Of a DNA stretch of 36,455 nt, positions 18,032-26,429 are shown in pieces. The DNA lies in the NCBI RefSeq assembly GCF_004054105.1, contig NZ_SBLC01000028.1:1-36455 (forward strand), read 5' to 3'. This stretch comes from Falsigemmobacter intermedius (GTDB lineage: Bacteria > Pseudomonadota > Alphaproteobacteria > Rhodobacterales > Rhodobacteraceae). Numbering within the stretch: the first letter of the stretch is position 1; every line of letters begins with the position of its first letter. The notes beneath the pieces were generated by a model. The model had not been told where the DNA came from, made no database searches, and saw nothing but the letters and a program-made list of their open reading frames with translations. The position numbers and the translations under genes were made by a program.

Positions 18032-19231
18032 ATGACCGAAGTTTTCATCTGTGATTATATCCGGACCCCGATCGGGCGTTTCGGGGGCTCGCTCTCCTCG
18101 GTGCGTGCCGATGATCTGGGCGCGGTACCGCTGAAAGCGCTGATGGCGCGCAACGCCAATGTGGACTGGGAAGCCGTTGATGACGTGATCTTCGGCTGCG
18201 CCAACCAGGCGGGCGAAGACAACCGCAACGTGGCGCGCATGTCCTCGCTGCTGGCAGGCCTGCCGATCGGTGTGACCGGCACCACCGTGAACCGTCTGTG
18301 CGGCTCGGGGATGGATGCGGTGATCATGGCCGCCCGTGCGATCCGCTCGGGTGAAGCAGAGCTGATGATCGCAGGCGGCGTCGAATCGATGAGCCGTGCG
18401 CCTTTCGTCATGCCCAAGGCTGAGACCGCCTTCTCGCGTCATGCGGAAATCCACGACACCACCATCGGCTGGCGTTTCGTGAACCCGCTGATGAAAGCGC
18501 AATATGGCGTCGATGCCATGCCGCTGACCGGCCAGAACGTGGCGGATGACTACAACATCTCGCGCGAGGCGCAGGATCTGATGGCGCTGTCTTCGCAAAA
18601 CAAAGCGGCAGCGGCCCAGGCCAATGGCCGTCTGGCGAAAGAGATCACTTCGGTCACCATCCCGCAGCGCAAAGGCGATGCGATCGTGGTCGACAAGGAT
18701 GAGCATCCGCGCGCAACCACCATCGAGACGCTGGCAAAGCTGAAGCCGCTCTTTGCAAACGGCTCGGTGACCGCCGGTAACGCCTCGGGCGTGAACGATG
18801 GTGCGGCCGCGCTGATCCTGGCTTCGGCAGAGGCTGCGAAGAAATACGGCCTGACCCCGATCGCCCGCGTTCTGGGTGGCGCGACCGCGGGTGTTCCGCC
18901 GCGCATCATGGGCATCGGCCCGGCTCCGGCTTCGGCGAAGCTCATGGCGCGTCTGGGTCTGACGGAAAAAGACTTCGACGTGATCGAGCTGAACGAAGCC
19001 TTCGCCGCTCAGGGCGTGGCCACGCTGCGCGAACTGGGCATTGCCGATGATGATGCCCGTGTGAACCCGAACGGCGGCGCGATCGCTCTCGGTCACCCGC
19101 TCGGCATGTCGGGCGCGCGTATCACCGGCACTGCGGCTCTGGAGCTGCAACTTAATGGTGGCAGGCGTTCGCTCTCGACCATGTGCATCGGCGTGGGTCA
19201 GGGCATCGCCGTCGCGCTTGAACGCGTCTGA
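18032..19231 (+). CDS. pcaF: 3-oxoadipyl-CoA thiolase
   Basis: Last step of the beta-ketoadipate pathway: 3-oxoadipyl-CoA plus CoA gives succinyl-CoA and acetyl-CoA in the cytoplasm. At 399 residues it has the thiolase triad: nucleophile Cys90 in NRLCGSGMD, the His in GGAIALGHPLGMSGAR, and the second Cys in MCIGVGQG. NEAFA is also present. ATG at 18032 follows GGAGGCGATCC; the frame is open further upstream, but that part overlaps the operator and regulator. The codon pattern is strongly biased, as in well-expressed genes. No pcaIJ or other pca genes lie beside it, so the rest of the pathway must be elsewhere. A general acetyl-CoA acetyltransferase is possible, but regulator and operator favour PcaF. 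Confidence 0.9.
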   Translation: MTEVFICDYIRTPIGRFGGSLSSVRADDLGAVPLKALMARNANVDWEAVDDVIFGCANQAGEDNRNVARMSSLLAGLPIGVTGTTVNRLCGSGMDAVIMAARAIRSGEAELMIAGGVESMSRAPFVMPKAETAFSRHAEIHDTTIGWRFVNPLMKAQYGVDAMPLTGQNVADDYNISREAQDLMALSSQNKAAAAQANGRLAKEITSVTIPQRKGDAIVVDKDEHPRATTIETLAKLKPLFANGSVTAGNASGVNDGAAALILASAEAAKKYGLTPIARVLGGATAGVPPRIMGIGPAPASAKLMARLGLTEKDFDVIELNEAFAAQGVATLRELGIADDDARVNPNGGAIALGHPLGMSGARITGTAALELQLNGGRRSLSTMCIGVGQGIAVALERV

Positions 19232-19252
19232 TCGCGACCGCCTGAAAATAAC

Positions 19253-19281
19253 AACGGGCAGCCAATGGCTGCCCGTTTTTT
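19253..19281 (+). terminator. Strong intrinsic terminator of pcaF
   Basis: AACGGGCAGCC and GGCTGCCCGTT form a perfect 11-bp stem with an AAT loop, running into six T (to 19281). It starts 22 bp after the stop codon and is the clearest terminator of the window. Confidence 0.92.
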
Positions 19282-19302
19282 CATCTGATGAAGAATTTCT
19301 GA

Positions 19303-19372
19303 AGCTTCGGGGGCGCATCCGCTGTCCGCGTGAGCGAAGGGGTGTTACCCGCAGAGTATTGCCCCCGAAGCT
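19303..19372. other. Candidate structured element: 12-bp stem enclosing two hairpins
   Basis: AGCTTCGGGGGC (19303-19314) is the exact reverse complement of GCCCCCGAAGCT (19361-19372). The 46 nt between can form CGCT/AGCG (19320-19336) and GGGT-GTT-ACCC (19340-19350), giving a three-way junction. It lies between the pcaF terminator and the next gene and has no coding frame I recognise. It could be a small RNA, a structured leader or a REP/MITE-like palindrome. A nearby TAACAA-T-TTGTTA palindrome (19452-19464) may be an operator. Nothing else stands out in the 370-bp gap up to 19652. Confidence 0.45.
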
Positions 19373-19652
19373 GTGCCGCGCCTGCCTCCCCGCAGTTGCA
19401 GCGTCAAAACTGACTACAGTCACCAAAGCCCCGGCTGTCAAAGGGGAATTATAACAATTTGTTAAAGCTCCGGAGATTCCGGCTCCGGGCCTGCGACATG
19501 TTGTCCTAACGTCACAGTTATATTTCGCACTGCGGAAAATGCGCGAACTGAGGCCGCCGTCGATTCTGGCCCCCCGCGCCCCTGCGTCAGTCTTGCACCA
19601 TCGGCCGGGTGCCCCTTAGCCTTCTGCATCAGCCATCGTCGGGAGAGAGCGG

Positions 19653-20429
19653 ATGAGCGCAGAGGGTCTGTTTTCGCTGAAGGGCCGGGTGGCGCTGGTC
19701 ACCGGGGGCACGCGGGGCATCGGGCGGATGATCGCAGAGGGCCTCGCCGCCCAGGGGGCGCGGGTCTATATCGCCTCGCGCAAAGCGGATGAAACAGCAT
19801 CTGACCCGAAGGGCCTGATCGCTTTGCAGGCCGATGTCAGCAGTCACGCCGGGATCGCCGGTCTGGCGGAACGCTTTGCGCAGCGCGAGCCGCATCTGGA
19901 TATTCTGGTCAATAACGCGGGCGTGGCCTGGGGCGCGCCTCTGGCCGAGGTGGATGAGCGCAGCTGGGACCGGGTTATGGCGGTGAACCTTAAAGCGCCC
20001 TTCTTCATGACCCAGGCCTTTCTTCCGGCGCTGCGCAGGGCTTCGGCGCGGGGGGGAAAGGCCAAGGTCATCAATATCGGCTCGATCGACGGGATTTGGG
20101 TAAACCCCTGGGATACCTATGCCTATCAGGCGTCCAAGGCCGGGCTGCAGCATCTGACCCGCCGTCTTGCGGCCGAACTGATCCGCCAAGGGATCGTGGT
20201 CAATGCCATCGCCCCGGGGGCCTTTCCAAGCGACATGAACCGCGCCGCCCGCGACCGCGAAGACGCGATTGCCGCCTCGATCCCCGCCGGGCGTGTGGGG
20301 CAGGCACAGGACATCGCGGCGGCGGCGATTTATCTGGCGTCTGCGGGGGGCGATTACGTTGTGGGCTCGGTCATTGCGGTGGACGGGGGCCTTGTTTTTG
20401 CCAACCCCGGCGCGATGCCTGAGGCCTGA
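19653..20429 (+). CDS. Short-chain dehydrogenase/reductase
   Basis: A classical SDR of 258 residues. It has the NAD(P) motif TGGTRGIG (about 17-24), LVNNAG, catalytic Ser in NIGSID and the YAYQASK Tyr/Lys pair. The Arg after TGGT suggests NADPH preference. The overall pattern (long active-site region VNPWDTYAYQ, VNAIAPGAF) resembles RhlG-like or gluconate 5-dehydrogenase-like SDRs, but the substrate is not predictable. A second SDR follows 78 bp downstream on the same strand, so the two may be co-transcribed. ATG at 19653 has GGGAGAG upstream. Confidence 0.88.
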   Translation: MSAEGLFSLKGRVALVTGGTRGIGRMIAEGLAAQGARVYIASRKADETASDPKGLIALQADVSSHAGIAGLAERFAQREPHLDILVNNAGVAWGAPLAEVDERSWDRVMAVNLKAPFFMTQAFLPALRRASARGGKAKVINIGSIDGIWVNPWDTYAYQASKAGLQHLTRRLAAELIRQGIVVNAIAPGAFPSDMNRAARDREDAIAASIPAGRVGQAQDIAAAAIYLASAGGDYVVGSVIAVDGGLVFANPGAMPEA

Positions 20430-20507
20430 TCCAGTCCTTGCCCGCTTTTGGCGCTGTCCGCTTTCCCTTTGTCAGGCCATAAGGCGTCAAAAGACCGGAG
20501 GGGTATC

Positions 20508-21251
20508 ATGGCAGAGATCAGGCGGGTGGCGGTGGTAACCGGGGGCCTCAGCGGCATTGGCCGCGCGATTGCGGAACGGCTGGACCGGGCTGGCTTTCGC
20601 GTCATCACCGGCTCGCGCCGGGGCGGGGCTTTATCCGCCACCATCACAGGCGGCAGGCTGGATGTGACTGCACCTGACAGCGTGGCCGCTTTCACAGATG
20701 CGGTCCTCGCGGAGCATGGCCGGATCGATGTCTTGGTCAATGCCGCCGGGATCTACGAAGAAGCCGCGCTGATCGGGCACAGCGAGGCGATGTGGTCGCG
20801 CACCCTTGAGGTCAATCTCAGCGGCAGCTTTCGCATGATCCGCGCGGTTTTCCCGGTGATGCAGGCCCAGGGCTATGGGCGGATCATCAATATCGCCTCT
20901 GTGGCCGCGCATCAGGGCATGGCCGGGAATGCCGCCTATTGTGCCTCCAAGGCGGGACTTCTGGGCCTTGGGCGCTGCACGGCGCTTGAGGGGGCGGCGC
21001 ATGGCATCACCTGCAACAGCATCAGCCCGACGTGGGTAGAAACTGAGATGCTGCAGGGCTTTATGGCCGCTGATGTCGCGCGCAGCGGGCGCAGCGCAGC
21101 AGAGGTTCGGGCCGATTATGCGGCGACCAACCCCCAGGGCGCTCTGGTGCAGCCAGGCGAGGTGGCCGCGCTCGCCGCCTTCCTTGCCTCCGAAGAGGCG
21201 CGCGCGATCACCATGGCGGATTATCAGATCAACGCAGGCGCGCTCTGGTAA
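20508..21251 (+). CDS. Short-chain dehydrogenase/reductase, intact paralogue of the fragment at 35.0 kb
   Basis: 247 residues with TGGLSGIG cofactor motif, LVNAAG, catalytic Ser in NIASVA and YCASK. It looks like a classical oxidoreductase of the 3-oxoacyl-ACP reductase/3-hydroxybutyrate dehydrogenase type; the substrate is unknown. ATG at 20508 follows GGAGGGG. A truncated relative on the minus strand at 35047-35709 shares long identical stretches such as GMAGNAAYCASKAGLLGLGR and GITCNSISPTWVETEML. The intact copy shows what the other one has lost: its C-terminal ~45 residues, including the dimer-forming end AITMADYQINAGALW. Confidence 0.88.
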   Translation: MAEIRRVAVVTGGLSGIGRAIAERLDRAGFRVITGSRRGGALSATITGGRLDVTAPDSVAAFTDAVLAEHGRIDVLVNAAGIYEEAALIGHSEAMWSRTLEVNLSGSFRMIRAVFPVMQAQGYGRIINIASVAAHQGMAGNAAYCASKAGLLGLGRCTALEGAAHGITCNSISPTWVETEMLQGFMAADVARSGRSAAEVRADYAATNPQGALVQPGEVAALAAFLASEEARAITMADYQINAGALW

Positions 21252-21255
21252 GCGC

Positions 21256-21283
21256 GTGCCCCGGCCTCAGCGGGCCGGGGCAC
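21256..21283. terminator. Bidirectional terminator hairpin between SDR and hglS
   Basis: GTGCCCCGGCC (21256-21266) and GGCCGGGGCAC (21273-21283) make a perfect 11-bp stem with a 6-nt loop, exactly in the 40-bp gap between two converging genes. There is no T-run on either side, so it may act as a stabilising or Rho-assisted end. Confidence 0.7.
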
Positions 21284-21291
21284 CGGCGCCC

Positions 21292-22659
21292 TCAGGCGAA
21301 GGCTGCGAGCGCCTCGCGGATCGAGCGCTGGCGGGCCGCGTCATACATCTCGAAGGGATCAAGCGGCTCGGCACCGAGCGCGGCAATGAACTCGCGCTCA
21401 GCAGCATTTTCGTCGCCGTAATCGCGCTCGCCGCCTTCGCCGAGGTTTGACTGGAAAATCCCCGCAGCCGAAACCGGCAGGAAATCTTCATAGACAATCG
21501 GCTCCAGCGTCACGAGACCTGCCTCGAGCAGAGCCGCGAGGTCCATGCCACGTCCTGCGGCGCGGTCTGCGCCGGGCGTGACGACATAGCGGAAATAGGC
21601 GAGGTCTTCGGTAAAAAGCGTCGCCTCATCATCGGGGAAGGCCGCGAAAACTTCATTCAGCACGCGGTTATATTCGGCTGCCGAGACCTTGCGGGTGCGC
21701 GACATCACTTCGCTGAGCAGGCGGTCGTAAAGCGCACGCCCCTTCGGGGTCAGCGCCACACCGCGCTGTTCAATCTCGCCAAAGCGGGCGGTATGGGTGC
21801 CGGCTGCTTCCGCGCCCTCTCCGGCGGCAAAGCGGATCTTTTCTTCGAGGGCCTTGAAGCTGGTCTGACGCAGAAGGATCATCACCCGACGGTTCGGCGG
21901 CCCTTCGATGGTGTCTTTGGGCGCGATGCCATGGGCAGGCATCAGGTCCTGCGTGCGGTCGATATCCAACGTGCGCGGGGTGAGGTGGTTGATATGCGGA
22001 CCGCGGAAGCAGACCACATCGGCGATCAGACGATGGGCGTCATGCATGCGCTGATAGGTCTGAAGCGAGACCGGGGCCGCCTCATGCCAGCGGAAGGTCT
22101 CAAGCGCTTCGGCCACAAATTCATCTGCCTGTGCGCTGTCAAAACCGCCCGAGGTTTCATAAAGATCCAGCAGTTCCCGCAGACGCGGCGTAAAAATGTC
22201 ACGCGCTGCCAGGATCGCGCGGGCCTCTTCGCGCAGATCTTCGTCTTTGATCAGCTCCAGACGCAGCAGCGAGGTGAAGACCCGAAAGGGGTTTGCAGCC
22301 AGCGCCGCATCATCGACCGGGCGAAAGGCCGTGGAATGGACCGGGATGCCCGCAACGGACAGGTCATAATAGCCGACCGGCTGCATACCCATCACGCCAA
22401 AAACCCGCGCCATGGTGGCAAGCTCCTGCGCGGTGCCAAGCCGGATCGCGCCGTGACGCTCAAGGTTGAGCCGTTCGATCTCTCCGGCCCCCTCGAGTCG
22501 CGCCTTCAGCAGCGGATCAGCGGCCATGGCGTCCGCATTGGTCTGCGCCACGATCTCAAGCAGGGTGCCATATTGCGGCACTTCGGTTTGATACATATCC
22601 GACATGGCGCGGGAAAAACGCGTGCGGATGTCGTCGGTCGTCACGAAAGAGAGGGGCAT
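21292..22659 (-). CDS. hglS: 2-oxoadipate dioxygenase/decarboxylase (HglS/YdcJ, DUF1338)
   Basis: An Fe(II) enzyme of the VOC superfamily that turns 2-oxoadipate into D-2-hydroxyglutarate in lysine breakdown. It has 455 residues, the usual length. The expected metal ligands are visible as His69 (LERHGAIRLG), His225 (GPHINHLTPRT) and Glu295 (FGEIEQRG), with Arg73 in position to bind the substrate carboxylate. The family block VMGMQPVGYYDLSVAGIP and STAFRPVDD...NPFRVFTSLLRLEL is well kept. ATG at 22659 has AGGAA upstream. No other lysine-catabolism gene sits next to it. Confidence 0.9.
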   Translation of the reverse strand: MPLSFVTTDDIRTRFSRAMSDMYQTEVPQYGTLLEIVAQTNADAMAADPLLKARLEGAGEIERLNLERHGAIRLGTAQELATMARVFGVMGMQPVGYYDLSVAGIPVHSTAFRPVDDAALAANPFRVFTSLLRLELIKDEDLREEARAILAARDIFTPRLRELLDLYETSGGFDSAQADEFVAEALETFRWHEAAPVSLQTYQRMHDAHRLIADVVCFRGPHINHLTPRTLDIDRTQDLMPAHGIAPKDTIEGPPNRRVMILLRQTSFKALEEKIRFAAGEGAEAAGTHTARFGEIEQRGVALTPKGRALYDRLLSEVMSRTRKVSAAEYNRVLNEVFAAFPDDEATLFTEDLAYFRYVVTPGADRAAGRGMDLAALLEAGLVTLEPIVYEDFLPVSAAGIFQSNLGEGGERDYGDENAAEREFIAALGAEPLDPFEMYDAARQRSIREALAAFA

Positions 22660-22852
22660 TTCGATTCCTGGGTCTCAAGTCCGGCATGCAGAGTGATCCT
22701 TTGGATAAGTAAAGGCAAATTCCGATTGCAACTGTGGTTATGAGCCAGGCGCATCGCCTTCCGCGCCGGGTGATACGCTTTTTATGCGCAGCGGCCGGGT
22801 GAGGCTGATATAGAGGGGCTGCGGTGCTTCGGCCGCTGAGAGACTGCCTGTG

Positions 22853-23236
22853 ATGAGCGAGCCACCCCGCACTCCGCCGCCTTTGCGTTTTGCCTGGTTT
22901 TGCCTTGGCTGTCTGATGCTTGCGCTCGGGGTCATTGGCGCGGTGCTGCCGGTGATGCCGACCACGGTCTTTCTGATCCTTGCGGCCTGGTTCTTCGGCC
23001 GCTCTTCCCCCCGGCTTGAGGCCTGGCTTTTGAACCACCCGACCCTCGGCCCGCCGCTTCGCGCCTGGCGGCAGCGGGGTGCGGTGCCGCGCAGAGCCAA
23101 AATTGCCGCGCTGCTCGGCATGACGATCGGCTATGCGGGATTTCTGATCGCGCTGCGCCCCGCTTTGGGGACGGCGTTTCTGGTAGCCCTGCCCGTGGTG
23201 CTTTCAGCGCTTTATATTCTGACGCGGCCGGAGTGA
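22853..23236 (+). CDS. YbaN-family (DUF454) small inner-membrane protein
   Basis: About 127 residues with the family pattern: hydrophobic helix (WFCLGCLMLALGVIGAVLPVMPTTVFLILAAWFF) containing the PxxPTTxFxxLAAxFF core, then a cytoplasmic segment (RSSPRLEAWLLNHPTLGPPLRAW), then two further helices. Function is unknown. ATG at 22853 is chosen; GTG at 22850 is in frame. It is divergent from hglS with 190 bp between them. Confidence 0.85.
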   Translation: MSEPPRTPPPLRFAWFCLGCLMLALGVIGAVLPVMPTTVFLILAAWFFGRSSPRLEAWLLNHPTLGPPLRAWRQRGAVPRRAKIAALLGMTIGYAGFLIALRPALGTAFLVALPVVLSALYILTRPE

Positions 23237-23410
23237 GTCCGGCACCCTATGCTGCTGTCTGATCCTGCAGCAACGCTGTGTCCTGCCGGGGCAGGTCAGC
23301 CTTTCCATGCAAATCCATGGCACCTCCCGCCTTTTTTCGGCCCGCACACAGCATTTTGTGAAAGTGACGGTACGTTCATGTTTGAGATTTTACTTTGAAC
23401 AAAGGCCGCC

Positions 23411-23426
23411 TGTGATAATCATCACC
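23411..23426. promoter_or_regulatory. CRP/FNR-family-like binding site upstream of the HAAT operon
   Basis: TGTGATAATCATCACC fits TGTGA-N6-TCACA with one mismatch, and its core GTGAT-N4-ATCAC also fits the FNR-type shape. It lies 226 bp before the binding-protein start, in a 415-bp stretch (23237-23651) with no gene. A poor ribosome site (GGGAGGG) precedes 23652. Nothing else in the stretch was recognised. Confidence 0.5.
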
Positions 23427-23651
23427 CGTTGCCCAAGAGGAGGGCGAAACCGCCCGCAGGCCCCCGGCCTGTGGTGCGGGAGTGAGGAGACGACCCTGCG
23501 ATCGGGCGCTTTGTCCGGTCCAGGCTGACAGACTTTAGACTTGAGACGACCATCCCGGGCCTGACGGTTTCGGGAGCGATAATCTGTACCCTGATCCAGG
23601 CCGCAGAGCCGGAGGGGGAATGTTTGAAGACCTCGGGAGGGAATTCGATCC

Positions 23652-24851
23652 ATGCGTCATTTTCTGATTTCGACCACCGCACTTCTGGCTCTGTCCGGTG
23701 CTGCCTTCGCTGAGGCCAGCAATGGCAGCGTGAAGATCGGCATCCTGAACGACCAGTCGGGCGTTTATGCGGACTTCGGCGGCAAATTCTCTTATGAAGC
23801 CGCCCGTATGGCAGCCGAAGATTTCGGTGGCAAAGTGCTGGGCGTGCCGGTGGAAGTGGTCACCGCTGACCACCAGAACAAAGCCGATATTGCCTCGTCC
23901 ATCGCGCGCAAATGGTATGACACCGAGGGCGTCGATGCGATCATGGAGCTGACCTCTTCCTCGGTTGGTCTGGCGGTCCAGGCGCTCTCGAAAGAGGCCA
24001 AAAAGATCACCATCAACACCGGGGCCGCCACCACCGAGCTGACCGGCGCACAGTGCTCGCCCTATGGCTTCCACTGGGCCTATGATACCCATGCGCTGGC
24101 GACCGGTGTGGGTGGCGCGCTTGTGCAGGAAGGCGGCGACAGCTGGTATTTCCTGACCGCCGATTACGCCTTCGGCTATTCGCTGGAAGAGCAGACCAGC
24201 AAATTCGTCAATGAAAACGGCGGTAAGGTGCTGGGCTCCGTGCGTCACCCGCTGGCGACCACGGATTACTCCTCCTTCCTGCTTCAGGCTCAGGCCTCGG
24301 GTGCGAAGGTCGTCGGCATGGCGAACGCCGGTATGGACACGCAAAACGCCATCAAACAGGCGGCTGAATTCGGCATCACCGCGGCCGGCCAGAAGATCGC
24401 AGCGCTTCTCTTCACCTTGGCTGAGGTTAATGGCATCGGGCTGGAAGCGGCGCAGGGTCTGAACCTGGTGGAAAGCTTCTACTGGAACCGTGACGACGAA
24501 AGCCGTGAGTTCGGCAAGCGCTTCTTTGAGCGCACCGGCGCCATGCCGAATATGATCCACGCCGGAACTTATTCGGCCGTGCTCTCCTATCTGAAAGCGA
24601 TTGAAGCCGCAGGCACCGATGAGACCGAGGCCGTGGCGAAGAAACTGCATGAGCTGCCGGTCAGCGATGTCTTTGCCCGCAACGGCAAAGTGCTGCCCAA
24701 CGGGCGCATGATCACCGATGTCTATCTGATGGAAGTGAAAAAGCCCGGTGAGAGCGACACGCCCTGGGATTACTATACCGTCAAAGCCACCATCCCCGGC
24801 GAGACGGCCTTCCTGAGCATGGAAGCTTCGGGCTGCACGCCCGCCAACTGA
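23652..24851 (+). CDS. Periplasmic substrate-binding protein of a HAAT-type ABC transporter
   Basis: A 399-residue secreted protein with a signal peptide (TTALLALSGAAFAEA). The type-1 periplasmic fold begins at VKIGILNDQSGVYADFGGKFSYEAARMAAEDFGG, the hallmark of the branched-chain amino acid/amide/aromatic-acid binding family. It delivers substrate to the permeases encoded by the next genes. The sequence looks closer to members that bind aromatic or organic acids than to LivJ/LivK, and the linked MarR and FUSC genes point the same way, but the ligand is inferred. Strong hairpin 24870-24896 follows, probably to keep this gene's transcript in excess. Confidence 0.9.
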   Translation: MRHFLISTTALLALSGAAFAEASNGSVKIGILNDQSGVYADFGGKFSYEAARMAAEDFGGKVLGVPVEVVTADHQNKADIASSIARKWYDTEGVDAIMELTSSSVGLAVQALSKEAKKITINTGAATTELTGAQCSPYGFHWAYDTHALATGVGGALVQEGGDSWYFLTADYAFGYSLEEQTSKFVNENGGKVLGSVRHPLATTDYSSFLLQAQASGAKVVGMANAGMDTQNAIKQAAEFGITAAGQKIAALLFTLAEVNGIGLEAAQGLNLVESFYWNRDDESREFGKRFFERTGAMPNMIHAGTYSAVLSYLKAIEAAGTDETEAVAKKLHELPVSDVFARNGKVLPNGRMITDVYLMEVKKPGESDTPWDYYTVKATIPGETAFLSMEASGCTPAN

Positions 24852-24869
24852 GCGAAAATCCGAAGATCC

Positions 24870-24896
24870 GGAGAGGCCGCTTCTGCCGGCCTCTCC
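24870..24896 (+). terminator. Hairpin after the binding-protein gene
   Basis: GGAGAGGCCG (24870-24879) and CGGCCTCTCC (24887-24896) form a perfect 10-bp stem with a 7-nt loop and no T-run. In ABC operons such stems usually protect the upstream message and lower read-through, giving more binding protein than membrane parts. Confidence 0.7.
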
Positions 24897-24950
24897 CACT
24901 GGTCCGGCGCAGGCGGGACCCAATGAGAAACTTCAGGGACGGGGACTGAA

Positions 24951-25727
24951 ATGACATACGCCACCCCCCAGGCTGACGGGACGCGCGTGGTGCTTTCCGC
25001 GCGGGGACTGGGCAAAGATTTCGCAGGCTTCACGGCGGTGAATAATGTGAATATCGATCTGCATCATGCGCAGATCCATGCTCTGATCGGACCGAACGGC
25101 GCTGGAAAAACGACCGTTTTCAATCTTTTAACGAAATTTTTGCAACCGACACGCGGTGAGATCACGCTGCTGGGGCAGGATATCACCAATATGAAGCCCG
25201 ACCGCGTCGCCCGTATGGGCATGGTGCGATCGTTTCAGATTTCCGCCGTTTTTCCGCATCTGACGGTGCTGGAAAACCTGCGCGTCGCGCTGCAGCGGCC
25301 CAACGGGCTGGCCACGCAGTTCTGGAAGTCACTTTCCTCGCTGCAGACGCTGGACCCGCGCGCGGATGAGCTGATTGCCGAACTGGGCCTCTCGCCCTGG
25401 CGCGACCGGCGGGCGGCGGATCTCTCCTATGGCCGCAAGCGGGTGCTTGAGATTGCGACCACCCTCGCGCTCGACCCGAAAGTGCTGCTTCTGGATGAGC
25501 CGATGGCGGGCATGGGGCGTGAAGATGTGGCCATGGTGGCCGACATCATCCGCAATGTCGCCAAAACCCGCGCGGTGCTGATGGTCGAGCATAACCTCAG
25601 CGTCGTGGCCGATATCTGCCACCACGTCACCGTGCTTCAGCGCGGCGAAATCATCGCCGAGGGCGATTACGCAACCGTTTCACAGGATGCCCGCGTGCGC
25701 ACCGCTTATATGGGGGTCGAAGCATGA
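24951..25727 (+). CDS. livG: HAAT transporter ATP-binding protein (LivG family)
   Basis: A 258-residue ATPase. Walker A GPNGAGKTT, signature LSYGRKR (degenerate, as in LivG-type proteins), Walker B VLLLDEPMAGM and switch His in VEHN are visible. It energises import with its partner LivF. It overlaps the next gene by four bases (ATGA). ATG at 24951 has a GGGGAC-like site upstream. The name is family-level only. Confidence 0.9.
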   Translation: MTYATPQADGTRVVLSARGLGKDFAGFTAVNNVNIDLHHAQIHALIGPNGAGKTTVFNLLTKFLQPTRGEITLLGQDITNMKPDRVARMGMVRSFQISAVFPHLTVLENLRVALQRPNGLATQFWKSLSSLQTLDPRADELIAELGLSPWRDRRAADLSYGRKRVLEIATTLALDPKVLLLDEPMAGMGREDVAMVADIIRNVAKTRAVLMVEHNLSVVADICHHVTVLQRGEIIAEGDYATVSQDARVRTAYMGVEA

Positions 25728-26428
25728 GCAAACCCCTGCTGGAATTGAAAAACGTCGAAGCCTGGTATGGCGAAAGCCATGTGCTGCATGGCGTCAATAT
25801 GCATGTCTCCGAAGGCGAGATGATCTGTATTCTCGGGCGCAACGGGATGGGAAAAACCACCACCCTGCGCACCATCATGGGCAATCTGCGCAAACGCACC
25901 GGTGAGATCACCTTTGCAGGCCATGATCTGATGACCACGCCGCTGCACCGCGTGGCCCATACCGGGCTTGGCTTCGTGCCCGAAGAGCGCGGGATTTTCG
26001 CCACCCTCTCAGTCGAGGAAAACCTGATGCTGCCGCCGGTGGTGGCCGAAGGCGGCATGCCCCTGCGCGAGATCTATGATCTTTTCCCCAACCTCGAAGA
26101 GCGCCGCAATTCCCCGGGCACCAAACTCTCTGGCGGGGAGCAGCAGATGCTGGCCATGGCGCGCATCCTGCGCACCGGGGCGCGCTGCATTCTGCTGGAT
26201 GAGCCGACCGAGGGGCTGGCCCCGGTGATCATCCAGCGCATCGGCGAAGTGCTGGTCGCGCTGAAAAAACGCGGCATGACCGTGGTGCTGGTTGAGCAGA
26301 ACTTCCGCTTTGCCGCCCAGGTGGCGGACCGCTTCTATCTGATGGATCACGGGCAGATGACCGCTGAATTCCCCGTCAGTGAACTGGCAGCTCAGATGGG
26401 CATGCTGAACCGCGAGCTGGGGGTCTGA
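25724..26428 (+). CDS. livF: HAAT transporter ATP-binding protein (LivF family)
   Basis: The second ATPase, 234 residues. Walker A GRNGMGKTT, signature LSGGEQQ, Walker B CILLDEPTEGLAP and switch region VEQNFRFA are all present, typical of LivF. ATG at 25724 overlaps the livG stop by four bases, so the two are translated together in equal amounts. Stop is followed one base later by livH. Confidence 0.92.
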   Translation: MSKPLLELKNVEAWYGESHVLHGVNMHVSEGEMICILGRNGMGKTTTLRTIMGNLRKRTGEITFAGHDLMTTPLHRVAHTGLGFVPEERGIFATLSVEENLMLPPVVAEGGMPLREIYDLFPNLEERRNSPGTKLSGGEQQMLAMARILRTGARCILLDEPTEGLAPVIIQRIGEVLVALKKRGMTVVLVEQNFRFAAQVADRFYLMDHGQMTAEFPVSELAAQMGMLNRELGV

Positions 26429-26429
26429 G

